A stretch of DNA of 22,052 bases, taken from positions 1-22,052 of the forward strand of contig NZ_DASYHS010000021.1 of the NCBI RefSeq assembly GCF_035998295.1. Direction: 5' to 3'. The notes beneath the pieces were generated by a model. That model did no database searches. It saw nothing but the letters and a program-made list of their open reading frames with translations, and had not been told where the DNA came from. This document shows positions 7,810 through 15,665 of the stretch, piece by piece; within the stretch, counting starts at the first letter, position 1; each line of letters opens with the position of its first letter. The stretch is from DASYHS01 sp035998295. GTDB taxonomy: Bacteria; Pseudomonadota; Alphaproteobacteria; Azospirillales; Azospirillaceae. The position numbers and the translations under genes are program-made.

Positions 7810-7913
7810 ACTCATCCGGCGCAAGCCGAACTTTCGAAACATAGCGGCCGGACGTCCGGGATCGGACGTCCCGGGAGCGGCACGCCTGCCGCACGCCGAC
7901 CAGGGAGGAAAAC

Positions 7914-8909
7914 ATGCGCTTGGTACAATTGACGGTTGGAGAAGGCGAGCGCCGCGTCGGAATGGTGGAGCCCGAGGGCGGCCGCATCCGGCTGGTGGAC
8001 GGGGCGCGCAGCGTCTACGAGCTGGCGGAGCGCGCCATAGCGAAGGGGCAGGGCCTGGCCGACCTGGTGCATGCGCAGCTCGGCCCGGACGTGATCGACT
8101 ATGACGATTTCCTGGACCGCGGCAGGGTGCTGGCGCCCGTGGACCACCCGGAACCTGCCCGGTTCTGGATCACGGGGACCGGCCTGACCCATCTCGGCAG
8201 CGCCCAGGCGCGCGACCAGATGCACCAGATCGCCCGAAGCGGCGACGGCGAGCTGAGCGATTCCATGAAGATCTTCCGCATGGGCATCGAGGGAGGCAAG
8301 CCGCCGGAAGGAGAGACCGGCGTCCAGCCGGAGTGGTTCTTCAAGGGCGTCGGGACGTGCGTGGTCCCGCCCGAGGCCCCGCTCGCGATGCCGGAGTTCG
8401 CGCTGGCGGGGGCGGAAGAGGCGGAGATCGTGGGCGTCTATCTCAACGGCCCCGACGGCAATCCCTGGCGCGTCGGCTTCGCGCTCGGCAACGAGTTCTC
8501 GGACCATGTCACCGAGGCGATCAACTACATGTACGTCGCGCATTCGAAGCTGCGGGTCTGCTCCATCGGCCCGGAGCTGCTCGTCGGCGAGCTGCCCGCG
8601 CATGTGGAGGGTGCGGTGCGCGTCGTCAGGGACGGCCGGCCGCTATGGGAGGGGCGGTTCCTGAGCGGGGAGGACAACATGAGCCATTCCATCCGCAACC
8701 TCGAGCACCACCACTTCAAGTATTCGATGTTCCGCCGCCCGGGCGACCTCCACGCGTTCTTCTTCGGCGCCGCGGTCATGAGCTGCGCCCACGGCGTCGA
8801 GACGCAGGTCGGCGACCGCTTCGAGATCGACGTCCCGGCCTTCGGCCGGCCGCTGAGGAACACGCTGGCCCGGGCGGCCGGGGAGCCGTTCCTCGTACGC
8901 GCACTTTGA
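7914..8909 (+). CDS. FAH-fold protein of the GguC/AraD1 type, probable 2-keto-3-deoxy-pentonate dehydratase
   Basis: 331 residues with a strong GGAGG six bases before the ATG. The central block WITGTGLTHLGSAQARDQMHQ near 85-105 is characteristic of the GguC/AraD1 group. WFFKGVGTCVVPPEAPL near 141-156 and EEAEIVGVYL near 168-177 follow. E169, E171 and E194 (GNEFSDH) occupy the positions of the FAH-superfamily divalent-metal ligands. Members of this group dehydrate 2-keto-3-deoxy-pentonates to 2-ketoglutarate semialdehyde. That fits exactly between the flanking acid-sugar dehydratases and the semialdehyde dehydrogenase at the left edge. It is followed 40 bases later by the second dehydratase gene. 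The reaction is inferred from family and context, and the stereochemistry of the substrate is open. Confidence 0.8.
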   Translation: MRLVQLTVGEGERRVGMVEPEGGRIRLVDGARSVYELAERAIAKGQGLADLVHAQLGPDVIDYDDFLDRGRVLAPVDHPEPARFWITGTGLTHLGSAQARDQMHQIARSGDGELSDSMKIFRMGIEGGKPPEGETGVQPEWFFKGVGTCVVPPEAPLAMPEFALAGAEEAEIVGVYLNGPDGNPWRVGFALGNEFSDHVTEAINYMYVAHSKLRVCSIGPELLVGELPAHVEGAVRVVRDGRPLWEGRFLSGEDNMSHSIRNLEHHHFKYSMFRRPGDLHAFFFGAAVMSCAHGVETQVGDRFEIDVPAFGRPLRNTLARAAGEPFLVRAL

Positions 8910-8949
8910 TGGCGGACCGGGTCGAAACAGCGGACGAGGGGAGTGGATC

Positions 8950-10155
8950 ATGCGCATAGGACAGGTCGAGGCGCTGCGTATCGGCGAGCCCGAATGGAAC
9001 ACGCCGGATTGGTGGTGCACCACTCCCCTCGACGGGTTGTTCGAGACGGGCCGGCGGCTGCGCGACAGCCCCATGGGCCTCTTCAGCAAGCCGGTCGGGC
9101 ACGATGCCGATCCCGTGTTCGCGGTGATCGTCCGCATCACGACGGAGTGCGGCCTGACCGGCGTGGGCGCCATCGGGCTGGGGTCCCAGGCGGTCGCCAG
9201 CGTCGTCGAGCAGCGGCTCGCCCCGCTGATCGTCGGGATGAGCCCGTTCGACGTGGAGCTGATCTGGGAGCTGATGTACCGCAGCACGATCAACATCGGC
9301 CGCAAGGGCATGCTCCTCGAGGCGATCAGCGGGATAGACATCGCGCTCTGGGACATCATGGGCAAGGCGACCGGCCGGCCCGTGTACGACCTGCTCGGCG
9401 GACGGACGCGCGAGCGCATCCGCGGCTACGCGAGCGCCGCCTACGCGATGGACGACCTAGACCAGGTCGTCGAGATGGCCAGGGGCTACAGGGACGCCGG
9501 CTACACGGCGGTGAAGATGCGGTTCGGCTGGGGCCCGTCGGACGGCCGCGCGGGCATGCGCCGGAACGTCGACATGGTCCGGCGGATCCGCGAGGCGGTC
9601 GGGGACGACGTGGAGCTGATGGCGGACGCCTACATGGGCTGGACGACCCAGTACGCCATCGAGATGCTCCCGCTGCTCGAGCCGTACCAGCTCGCCTGGG
9701 TCGAGGAACCGCTGACGCCCGACGACTACGACGGCTACGCCCGCCTCCGCCGGTCGAGCCGGACGGCCATCGCCGCGGGCGAGCACGAGTTCACCCGCCA
9801 CGGGTTCAAGGAGCTCATCACGCGGGGCTGCGTCGACATCGTCCAGCTGGACGTCAACCGCTGCGGCGGCCTGACGGAGGCGCGCAAGATCGTGGCCCTG
9901 GCCCAGGCCTTCAACCTGCCGGTCGTCCCGCACGCGCCGGACATCCACAACGTGCATCTGATCATGTCGCAGCACAACATCCCCCTCGTGGAGGTGTTTC
10001 CCGACCACGGGCGCGACGGCGACACGTTCATCCGCGAGCTGTTCACGGGCAACCCCGCCGTCGAGGACGGCCACATGCATCTCTCCACCGCGCCGGGGCT
10101 CGGCGTCGAGATCAACCACGACCTCGTGGAGCCGCTGCTGGTCCGGACCCGATAG
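8950..10155 (+). CDS. Enolase-superfamily (MR/MLE) acid-sugar dehydratase, copy 2
   Basis: 401 residues with a GGGGAG ribosome site about 7 bases before the ATG. It aligns with the dehydratase at 5759 without a gap over almost the full length, and about two thirds of positions look identical. It keeps the same metal ligands (D226, E252, E278), K189 and the D301/H328 dyad. Differences cluster where the capping domain and barrel loops meet substrate: residues 15-50, the 160-185 region, and after the catalytic His, where VPHAPDIHN replaces VPHGGNFHN. The two enzymes may therefore act on different epimers or chain lengths. The last 44 bases overlap tail-to-tail with the GST gene on the other strand. 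Activity as an L-rhamnonate/L-lyxonate-like dehydratase is inferred. Confidence 0.85.
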   Translation: MRIGQVEALRIGEPEWNTPDWWCTTPLDGLFETGRRLRDSPMGLFSKPVGHDADPVFAVIVRITTECGLTGVGAIGLGSQAVASVVEQRLAPLIVGMSPFDVELIWELMYRSTINIGRKGMLLEAISGIDIALWDIMGKATGRPVYDLLGGRTRERIRGYASAAYAMDDLDQVVEMARGYRDAGYTAVKMRFGWGPSDGRAGMRRNVDMVRRIREAVGDDVELMADAYMGWTTQYAIEMLPLLEPYQLAWVEEPLTPDDYDGYARLRRSSRTAIAAGEHEFTRHGFKELITRGCVDIVQLDVNRCGGLTEARKIVALAQAFNLPVVPHAPDIHNVHLIMSQHNIPLVEVFPDHGRDGDTFIRELFTGNPAVEDGHMHLSTAPGLGVEINHDLVEPLLVRTR

Positions 10156-10927
10156 GGCCGGACGAGCGCGCGGCCTCGAGCAGGCCGGCGGCCCTGGCCG
10201 GGTCCAGGGACGGCAGCTGATGCGCCGCGTCGGGATGCGCCGCGGCGTACGCATCCCGCCGCTTGAGCCGGGCGACCCAGCCGGCGACGCCTGGACGGTC
10301 GAGAAGCACCGGGTCGAGGGCCAGCCGTTCGAGGCGCGGGATCAGCGGCGCCATCGCGACGTCGGCCAGGCTGATCGCGGCACCGGCGAGCCACGCCCCC
10401 TCCCGCAGCGCATCCTCCATCCGATCCGCGAGGCGATGCAGCCGGCGGAGCGCCGCCAGCACCGCACCCTCGTCGACCCGCCCGTCGAGGGCATCGCGAT
10501 AGGCGGCGGCGCGCTCGGGCAGCGGATGGCCGTCGAGGCGGCGGCGCACCTGCGCTTCCGGGTCGATGCGCCCGCTGATCATCAGGTTGAAGGTCAGCGC
10601 CCGCACCGCTGGATGGACGACGTCGTCCTGGCGCTTCACCCATTGCCGCATCCGCGCGCGCGCCGCGGGGTCCTTCGGGACCAGGGCTGGCTCCGGGACC
10701 ACCTCGTCCAGGTATTCGTTGATGACGCTCGATTCCCAGACGACGGTTTCTCCATGGACCAGGGTCGGGACGACGCCGTCCGGATTGACCGCCAGGTATT
10801 CCGGCCGCAGGTGCTCGAACTGCCGGAGTTCGAGCTGGCGCCCCTCCCACGCGATCCCCTTCTCGGCCAGGCAGAGGCGGACCTTCCAGGATTGAAGCGA
10901 GTCCCAGTCGTGATGGAGAACGAACAT
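10112..10927 (-). CDS. Glutathione S-transferase family protein
   Basis: 271 residues. The N-terminal thioredoxin-like domain begins MFVLHHDWDS and has SLQSWKVRL near 10-18 at the glutathione thiolate position. NPDGVVPTL near 48-56 provides the cis-Pro (P54) and WESSVINEYL near 64-73 the gamma-glutamyl-binding Glu-Ser pair. An all-helical C-terminal domain runs from about 90 to 220 and includes ISLADVAMAPL. The final 40 or so residues are low-complexity and come partly from DNA shared with the convergent dehydratase gene. It is the last gene of the long leftward operon, 16 bases after the TSUP gene. GSTs next to FAH hydrolases often isomerise maleyl- to fumaryl-pyruvate or -acetoacetate, and that role is suggested here. 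Detoxification or ether cleavage are alternatives. Confidence 0.85.
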   Translation of the reverse strand: MFVLHHDWDSLQSWKVRLCLAEKGIAWEGRQLELRQFEHLRPEYLAVNPDGVVPTLVHGETVVWESSVINEYLDEVVPEPALVPKDPAARARMRQWVKRQDDVVHPAVRALTFNLMISGRIDPEAQVRRRLDGHPLPERAAAYRDALDGRVDEGAVLAALRRLHRLADRMEDALREGAWLAGAAISLADVAMAPLIPRLERLALDPVLLDRPGVAGWVARLKRRDAYAAAHPDAAHQLPSLDPARAAGLLEAARSSGPIGSGPAAAPRGRG

Positions 10928-10943
10928 CGCGCCAATCCCGATC

Positions 10944-11720
10944 TCAGTAGCCCAGGAAGAAAGCCGCGGCGCCGCCGAGGCCGGTCAGGATGATGAAGCC
11001 GCGCAGGACGCGCGGGGAGACGTGGCGCGAGCCGCGCGCCCCGGCATACCCGCCCAGGGTCGCGGCCACCGCCATCAGCGGCGCGTGCTCCCAGGCGACC
11101 GCGCCGCCCCAGGCGTAGAGCAGCACCGCGATCGCCGTCAGCACCGCCGACACCAGGTTCTTCAGGCCGTTCATGGCCGAGAGGTCGCTCTCGCCGAGGG
11201 CGCCGAAGCAGGCCAGCAGCAGGATGCCCAGCCCGCCGTTGAAATATCCCCCGTAGACGGAGGTGGCCAGGACCGCCAGGCCGGCGAGCACCGGCCCCAC
11301 GCCTTCGCCCGGCCGCGCCGAGAGGCGGGCCACCAGCCGCGGCCCCCAGGCGAACAGCGCGGTCGCGGCCAGCATCAGCCATGGGATGACGAACCGGAAC
11401 GTCTCGTTCGACGTGACCAGGAGCAGGCCCGCGCCCGCCGCCCCTCCCAGCAGGCACAGCGTCAGCAACGCGGCCAGCGGCAGCCCTGCCGGCGGCCGGA
11501 TCGCATCGCGCAGTCCCCACGCGCCCGACACGTATCCCGGCAGCAACGCCACCGTGCCGGTCGCGTTGGCGGTGACCGGCGGGACCCCGGCGAGGACCAG
11601 GGCCGGAAGCGTCAGGAAGCTGCCGCCGCCGGCCACCGCGTTCACCAGCCCGGCCAGGAACGCGGCGGCGCCGAGCAGCAGGGCGGCCCCATCAGACGGC
11701 GGGACGAGAAGGTCAGGCAA
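10944..11720 (-). CDS. TSUP (TauE/SafE/YfcA) family membrane transporter
   Basis: 258 residues, hydrophobic throughout with about eight membrane segments. The conserved N-terminal GLVNAVAGGGSFLTLPALVLAG near 24-45 is repeated in weaker form near 155-176 (YGGYFNGGLGILLLA), as expected for the two-repeat TSUP fold. The start is TTG at 11720, overlapping the nitroreductase stop by eight bases. GAGG lies about 10 bases upstream, inside the nitroreductase gene, and no good ATG exists nearby. TSUP proteins move small anions such as sulfite, sulfoacetate or carboxylates across the inner membrane. In this operon it could export a product or toxic by-product such as sulfite, but nothing in the sequence defines the substrate. 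Confidence 0.88.
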   Translation of the reverse strand: MPDLLVPPSDGAALLLGAAAFLAGLVNAVAGGGSFLTLPALVLAGVPPVTANATGTVALLPGYVSGAWGLRDAIRPPAGLPLAALLTLCLLGGAAGAGLLLVTSNETFRFVIPWLMLAATALFAWGPRLVARLSARPGEGVGPVLAGLAVLATSVYGGYFNGGLGILLLACFGALGESDLSAMNGLKNLVSAVLTAIAVLLYAWGGAVAWEHAPLMAVAATLGGYAGARGSRHVSPRVLRGFIILTGLGGAAAFFLGY

Positions 11721-12324
11721 AGCGGCATGCCTCGTCGAAGTCGAGCCGCGGGTGGCGGGCGAACAGCCTGCCCGGGTCGCCGCGGCCGAGATTGCACAGG
11801 AAGTTGACGCGGACGTTCCCGTCCGGGAAGAACGCGCGCTCCACCAGGACGCGGTCGAAGCCGGACATGGGACCGCAATCCAGGCCGAGTGCCCGGGCCG
11901 CGATCATGACATAGGCCGCCTGGAGCGTCCCGTTGCGGAACGCCGTCTCGAACGCGAATTCCGCCTTGTCGGGACCGGCGAACCAGCCGCGCGCCGCCGG
12001 GTTGTGGGGGAACAGGCGCGGCAGCGCATCGTAGAACGCGAGGTCGAAACCGAGGATCGCCGTCACCGGCGCCGACATCGTCTTGTCGACGTTGCCGGCG
12101 GACAGCGCCGGCCTCAACCGCTCCCGGCCCTCGGCGGTCGTGACGAAGACGATGCGCAGCGGCGAGCAGTTCGCGCTCGTCGGCCCCCATCGGGCGACGT
12201 CGTACAGCTCGCGCAGCAGCGATTCCGGGACCGGCTCGTCGCGCCAGCCGTTGTGGCTCCTCGCGTCGCGGAACAGGAGGTCGATCGCCGCGTCCGCGAC
12301 GGCATGTCGGGCAAAGGTGCTCAT
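11713..12324 (-). CDS. Nitroreductase-family oxidoreductase, RutE/HadB-like (malonic semialdehyde reductase type)
   Basis: 203 residues, close to the usual RutE size, from the ATG at 12324. In-frame sequence upstream lies within the regulator gene and is unlike the family. RDARSHNGW near 19-27 and ELYDVARWGPTSANCSPLRIVFV near 39-61 are the FMN-contacting signature of the RutE/HadB branch. The C-terminal NFLCNLGRGD near 174-183 is also typical. RutE reduces malonic semialdehyde to 3-hydroxypropionate in pyrimidine catabolism. HadB-type relatives act in aromatic and chlorophenol routes. Here no rut genes are adjacent, so it may reduce a semialdehyde or quinone-like product of this operon. It starts 11 bases after the regulator stop. 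Confidence 0.82.
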   Translation of the reverse strand: MSTFARHAVADAAIDLLFRDARSHNGWRDEPVPESLLRELYDVARWGPTSANCSPLRIVFVTTAEGRERLRPALSAGNVDKTMSAPVTAILGFDLAFYDALPRLFPHNPAARGWFAGPDKAEFAFETAFRNGTLQAAYVMIAARALGLDCGPMSGFDRVLVERAFFPDGNVRVNFLCNLGRGDPGRLFARHPRLDFDEACRFA

Positions 12325-12335
12325 GGCCGCCGCGG

Positions 12336-13007
12336 TCAGCGCTTCTTGTCGAAGAATTCGATCACGTTCAGGCTCGAATTCGTGAGATGCGCGCGCATCG
12401 CGCGCTGGGCCGTGTCGGCCTCGCCAGCCGAGATGGCGGCGACCAGCACGTCGTGCTCCTCGTTGGACGAGGTCATGCGCTGGGCCTTGCGATAGAAGAT
12501 CTGGACGCGGAACGGGCTGAGGCGGATGCGGAAGATGCGCGCCAGCTCCGCGAGCGACAGGTTGCGCGCACCGTCGAAGATCTCGTCGTGGAGCTGCTCG
12601 TTCAGCTCCGCGTAGGCGACGGGATCGCCGGCCGTGACGGCGTCGCGCGACTTCCGGTTCGTCATCTGGAGCTGCAGCCGCTCGGACTGGGTCATGCGCT
12701 CCGCCGCGAAGCGGGCGCACAGCGCCTCGATCTCGGCGGACGCCTCGAACATGTCGCGCAGCCGCGCCAGGTCGACCTGAACCACGGTGGCCCCGCGCCG
12801 GGGCGCGATCTCGACCAGACCGGTGATCGCCAATTCCCGCAGCGCCTCGCGCACCGGCGTCCGGGAGACGCCGAACCGCTCCGCGATCACCTTCTCGTCG
12901 AGCTTGTAGCCGGACGGCAGCCGGCCGCTGACGATCTCGTCGGCCAACCCGCGCGCCACCTTCTGCGAGAGCGTGCCGTTCTCATCCACGTCGTCCATGG
13001 CCCGCAT
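12336..13007 (-). CDS. GntR-family transcriptional regulator, FCD subfamily
   Basis: 223 residues from the ATG at 13007, with GGAG seven bases upstream. An ATG at 13043 overlapping the hydrolase stop as ATGA, giving 12 more residues, is a real alternative. The winged helix covers about 12-78, with VIAERFGVSRTPVREALREL near 40-59 as the DNA-reading part. The FCD domain follows, with NEQLHDEI (H140), EEHDVL (H185) and MRAHL (H207) supplying the three metal-site histidines. It sits in the middle of the twelve-gene operon, so it probably autoregulates that operon by binding near the promoter at 19570-19623, where GTATAC motifs occur. That link is an inference. Confidence 0.88.
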   Translation of the reverse strand: MRAMDDVDENGTLSQKVARGLADEIVSGRLPSGYKLDEKVIAERFGVSRTPVREALRELAITGLVEIAPRRGATVVQVDLARLRDMFEASAEIEALCARFAAERMTQSERLQLQMTNRKSRDAVTAGDPVAYAELNEQLHDEIFDGARNLSLAELARIFRIRLSPFRVQIFYRKAQRMTSSNEEHDVLVAAISAGEADTAQRAMRAHLTNSSLNVIEFFDKKR

Positions 13008-13039
13008 CGGCCTTCTCCCGTCCTTGGTCCAGATGATCG

Positions 13040-13831
13040 TCATCCGATATAGCGAAGAACATCGCGGAACGTCTCGCTTTCGACGTTTGCGAACGCGTCC
13101 AGCACCGAATAGTGGTTGAGGCCCGTCCATTCCCGGAATACCGGAGGTCGGCCCAGCTCCGCGAAGCGGGCGGCGACCGCGGCAGCCTGGCCGCGCAGGG
13201 CCGGGCGTTCGTCCGCCCCGACGCCGATCAGGCAGGGGACCTCCGGGGCGGTCCGGCGGCCGATGGGGCTGAGGCGGAGCGCCTCGCCGGCGTCCAGGCC
13301 CAGCGCGTCGTTGAGGGGCGTCGGGACGAGCGGCACCAGGTCGTAGATCCCGCTGAGGCAGACGACGCGGTCGACGCAGGCCGCGTCGGCGGCCGAGAGG
13401 GCGAGATGGGCGCCGGCCGACCAGCCGGCGACCACCAGCCTCCAGCGGCCGGCGAACCTGTCGCGGCACAGCTCCGCGACGCGGGCGAGGCCGAGCCGGA
13501 CTTCGCCCGGTATCCTCGCCAGCCGGACGTCGGGCACGAGCGGATAGCCGAGCAGCACGACGTCGATCCCGGCTTCCCGCCAGACGGGCGCGAGGAAGGC
13601 GAACTCCTCCTTCGCGTTCCATTGCCAGTAGCCGCCATGGACGAACACCATCACCGGGCCGCGGCGGCGCTCGGCCGGGAACAGATCGAACCGGCAGCGG
13701 GGATGGCGCCCGTAGGGAACGTCCAGCACCGCGGCGGCGTCTGCCCGCACCGATGCGCCGGCGTCGCGCCAGCGCCCGAAATGCTCCTCCCAGTCCGGGA
13801 CCGCCGCCCGGTTGTCGTAGTCGTGGCTCAC
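13040..13831 (-). CDS. Alpha/beta hydrolase, kynurenine formamidase-like
   Basis: 263 residues from GTG at 13831, with GGGAG six bases upstream. Starting at the ATG at 13957 would overlap the lyase gene by almost 100 bases. The N-terminal YDNRAAVPD motif and the oxyanion-hole motif HGGYWQ (65-70) are typical of arylformamidase-like bacterial hydrolases. The nucleophile is S138 in GWSAG (136-140). GADERP near 205-210 probably carries the acid, and H240 in GLNHYS is the catalytic His. The protein should be cytosolic and hydrolyse a formamide, amide or ester. In this operon it could deformylate or open a ring-derived N-formyl or ester intermediate. No tryptophan-catabolic genes are adjacent, so a kynurenine role is not assumed. 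The gap to the lyase stop is 28 bases. Confidence 0.82.
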   Translation of the reverse strand: MSHDYDNRAAVPDWEEHFGRWRDAGASVRADAAAVLDVPYGRHPRCRFDLFPAERRRGPVMVFVHGGYWQWNAKEEFAFLAPVWREAGIDVVLLGYPLVPDVRLARIPGEVRLGLARVAELCRDRFAGRWRLVVAGWSAGAHLALSAADAACVDRVVCLSGIYDLVPLVPTPLNDALGLDAGEALRLSPIGRRTAPEVPCLIGVGADERPALRGQAAAVAARFAELGRPPVFREWTGLNHYSVLDAFANVESETFRDVLRYIG

Positions 13832-13859
13832 CCGCTTCTCCCGGTCACGCCAGCCCTGG

Positions 13860-14750
13860 TCATGCGAGTCCGGCGGCGATCGTCTCGACGATGCGCGCCA
13901 GCCGCCCGCGGCCGTCCCCGCCCAGTCCGGCGATCGGGGGCCGGGTCGGCCCGGCATCGCGGCCGACCAGCCCCATCGCCTCCTTGATGACGACCGGGAA
14001 CGAGCCCAGCGCCCAGGCGGCGCGCAGGGGCGCCAGGAGGTCGTTCATCCGGCGCGCCTTCTCCCAGCGCCCGGCGCGCGCATGGTCGTACAGCGCGACC
14101 ATCGCCTCGGGAAACACGTTGGCGGCCGGCGAGATGGCGCCCGCGCCGCCATGCATCAGCACCGACAGTGCGATCGTGTCCCGGCCGGCGAAGCCGAGCT
14201 TCCCGGTCTGGCGCACGTATTCCGCGAACTGGGTGACGTCGCCGCTGGAATCCTTGATCCCCACGACGTTCCCGAGTTCCGCGCAGCGGCGGAACAGGGC
14301 CGGAGAGACGTTGACCTGCGTGCGTGGCGGGTTGTTGTAGAGCATCACCGGCAGCCGGGTCGACGCGGCGACGGCGTTGAAATGCTCGTACAGCTCGTCG
14401 TCGGAGGGCTGGACGAAATAGGGCGTGATCACCATCGCGAGGTCGGCGCCGATCGTCTCGGCCGCCCGCGTGAGCGCGATGGCGCCCCGCGTCGAGACCG
14501 CCCCCGTCCCCGCATAGACCGGCACCCGGCCGGCGACGGTCTCCACGGCGACCTGGATCAGCCGGACGTGCTCCTCGAACGACAGGAAGAAGAATTCGCC
14601 CTGGCTGCCGGCGACCGAGATCCCGTGCACGCCGGCGGCGAGGTACTCCTCGATCAGCGCCTTCAGGCGGCCTTCGTCCAGGCGGAACTCGCGGTCGAAC
14701 GGCGTGACCATCGCGGGCACGATGCCGTGGAAGCGGTTGAGCTGCATCAT
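13860..14750 (-). CDS. Dihydrodipicolinate synthase (DapA)-family class I lyase/aldolase
   Basis: 296 residues from the first of two adjacent ATGs at 14750, with GAGG nine bases upstream. It has the (beta/alpha)8 features of the family: MVTPFD near 14-19, AGSQGEF at 47-53 in place of the usual GTTGE carboxylate-binding motif, the catalytic Tyr Y138 in LYNNPPRT, and the Schiff-base lysine K166 in VGIKDSSGD. GAGAISPAANVFPEAM later in the chain is also typical. Family members make or cleave 2-oxo acid aldols with pyruvate, or dehydrate 2-keto-3-deoxy acids. Lysine biosynthesis is unlikely in this catabolic setting. Retro-aldol release of pyruvate from a ring-cleavage product or dehydration of an oxo acid both fit. 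It starts 28 bases after the ABC ATPase stop. Confidence 0.85.
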   Translation of the reverse strand: MMQLNRFHGIVPAMVTPFDREFRLDEGRLKALIEEYLAAGVHGISVAGSQGEFFFLSFEEHVRLIQVAVETVAGRVPVYAGTGAVSTRGAIALTRAAETIGADLAMVITPYFVQPSDDELYEHFNAVAASTRLPVMLYNNPPRTQVNVSPALFRRCAELGNVVGIKDSSGDVTQFAEYVRQTGKLGFAGRDTIALSVLMHGGAGAISPAANVFPEAMVALYDHARAGRWEKARRMNDLLAPLRAAWALGSFPVVIKEAMGLVGRDAGPTRPPIAGLGGDGRGRLARIVETIAAGLA

Positions 14751-14778
14751 CGGTGCTTTCCTCGGTGTATCGGAGGCC

Positions 14779-15618
14779 TCAGATCACGCCCATGAGACGT
14801 CCGAGATGGGTGATGTATTCGGCATAGGCGGGCAGCATGCGGGTTTCGCGGGGATCGCGCGGGCGCGGCAGCTCGATCCGGAGGTCCTCGACGATGCGCC
14901 CGGGCCGGGCCGACATCACGAGCACCCGGTCGGCGAGAAGGACGGCCTCGTCGATCGAGTGGGTGACGAGCAGGACGGTCTGCCGGTTGGCCTCGCACAG
15001 GCGCAGCAGCTCGACGTTCAGCCGGTCCCGGGTCAGCGCGTCGAGGGCGCCGAACGGCTCGTCCAGCAGCAGGAGCTTCGGCTGGACGATCAGCGTCTGG
15101 CCGAGCGCCACGCGCTGGCGCATGCCGCCCGACAGCTCGTGCGGGTGGCAGGCGGCGAAGTCGGCCAGCCCGAGCACCTGGAGCATCGCCCGAACGCGCT
15201 CCTCGATGACCGGCCTGGCGATGCCGCGGATCTCGGCCGCCAGGCGCAGGTTCGCCGAGACGGTCAGCCAGGGCAGCAGGTTGTAGGTCTGGAAGACGAC
15301 CCCGACATGCGGCGACGGCTTGGCGACCCTCTCGCCGAACACCGCGATCCCGCCGCCGGGATCGCAGGGGCCGAGGCCGGCGACGAGGCGGAGCAGCGTG
15401 CTCTTGCCGCATCCGCTCGGGCCGAGCACGGCCACGAACTCGCCCTCCTCCATGGTCAGGGACACGGCCTCGAGCGCCCGGACGCGGCCGAAGGTCCTGG
15501 ACGCGTCCCGGACATCGAGCGCGGGAACGGCCGCGGACGAAACGTCGCGCGCACGAGGCGGCATGCCCGGGCCGGCCGTCCCGTCTTCCCGCCTGATTGG
15601 ATGCACCATGCCTCGCAT
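14779..15618 (-). CDS. ABC transporter ATP-binding protein (SsuB/TauB/NitT-type)
   Basis: 279 residues from the ATG at 15618, with GGGGAGG seven bases upstream. Other ATGs at 15609 and 15564 are possible. Walker A GPSGCGKST is at 66-74, the Q-loop Gln at 110 in VVFQTYNLLPWLTV, the signature LSGGMRQRV at 162-170, Walker B LLLLDEP at 182-188, the D-loop just after, and the switch His H220 in VTHSIDEA. After the signature the helix reads ALGQTLIVQP rather than the usual ALARAL pattern, a mild variant. It powers the permease encoded at 16162 with the binding protein encoded at 17534, as in nitrate/sulfonate/taurine-type importers. VOC genes separate the three transporter genes. Confidence 0.93.
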   Translation of the reverse strand: MRGMVHPIRREDGTAGPGMPPRARDVSSAAVPALDVRDASRTFGRVRALEAVSLTMEEGEFVAVLGPSGCGKSTLLRLVAGLGPCDPGGGIAVFGERVAKPSPHVGVVFQTYNLLPWLTVSANLRLAAEIRGIARPVIEERVRAMLQVLGLADFAACHPHELSGGMRQRVALGQTLIVQPKLLLLDEPFGALDALTRDRLNVELLRLCEANRQTVLLVTHSIDEAVLLADRVLVMSARPGRIVEDLRIELPRPRDPRETRMLPAYAEYITHLGRLMGVI

Positions 15619-15665
15619 TCCTCGTCCTCCCCGCCCGGGACCGTGCCCGTTCCTTCTTCGACCAT

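Noticed and set aside
11713..12324. Membership in a complete rut pyrimidine-degradation operon
   Set aside because: Only the RutE-like reductase is present; no RutA, B, C, D or F homologues are seen, so the pathway was not called.
13040..13831. A kynurenine (tryptophan) degradation pathway
   Set aside because: The hydrolase resembles kynurenine formamidase, but no tryptophan dioxygenase or kynureninase is adjacent, so only the fold-level similarity is reported.
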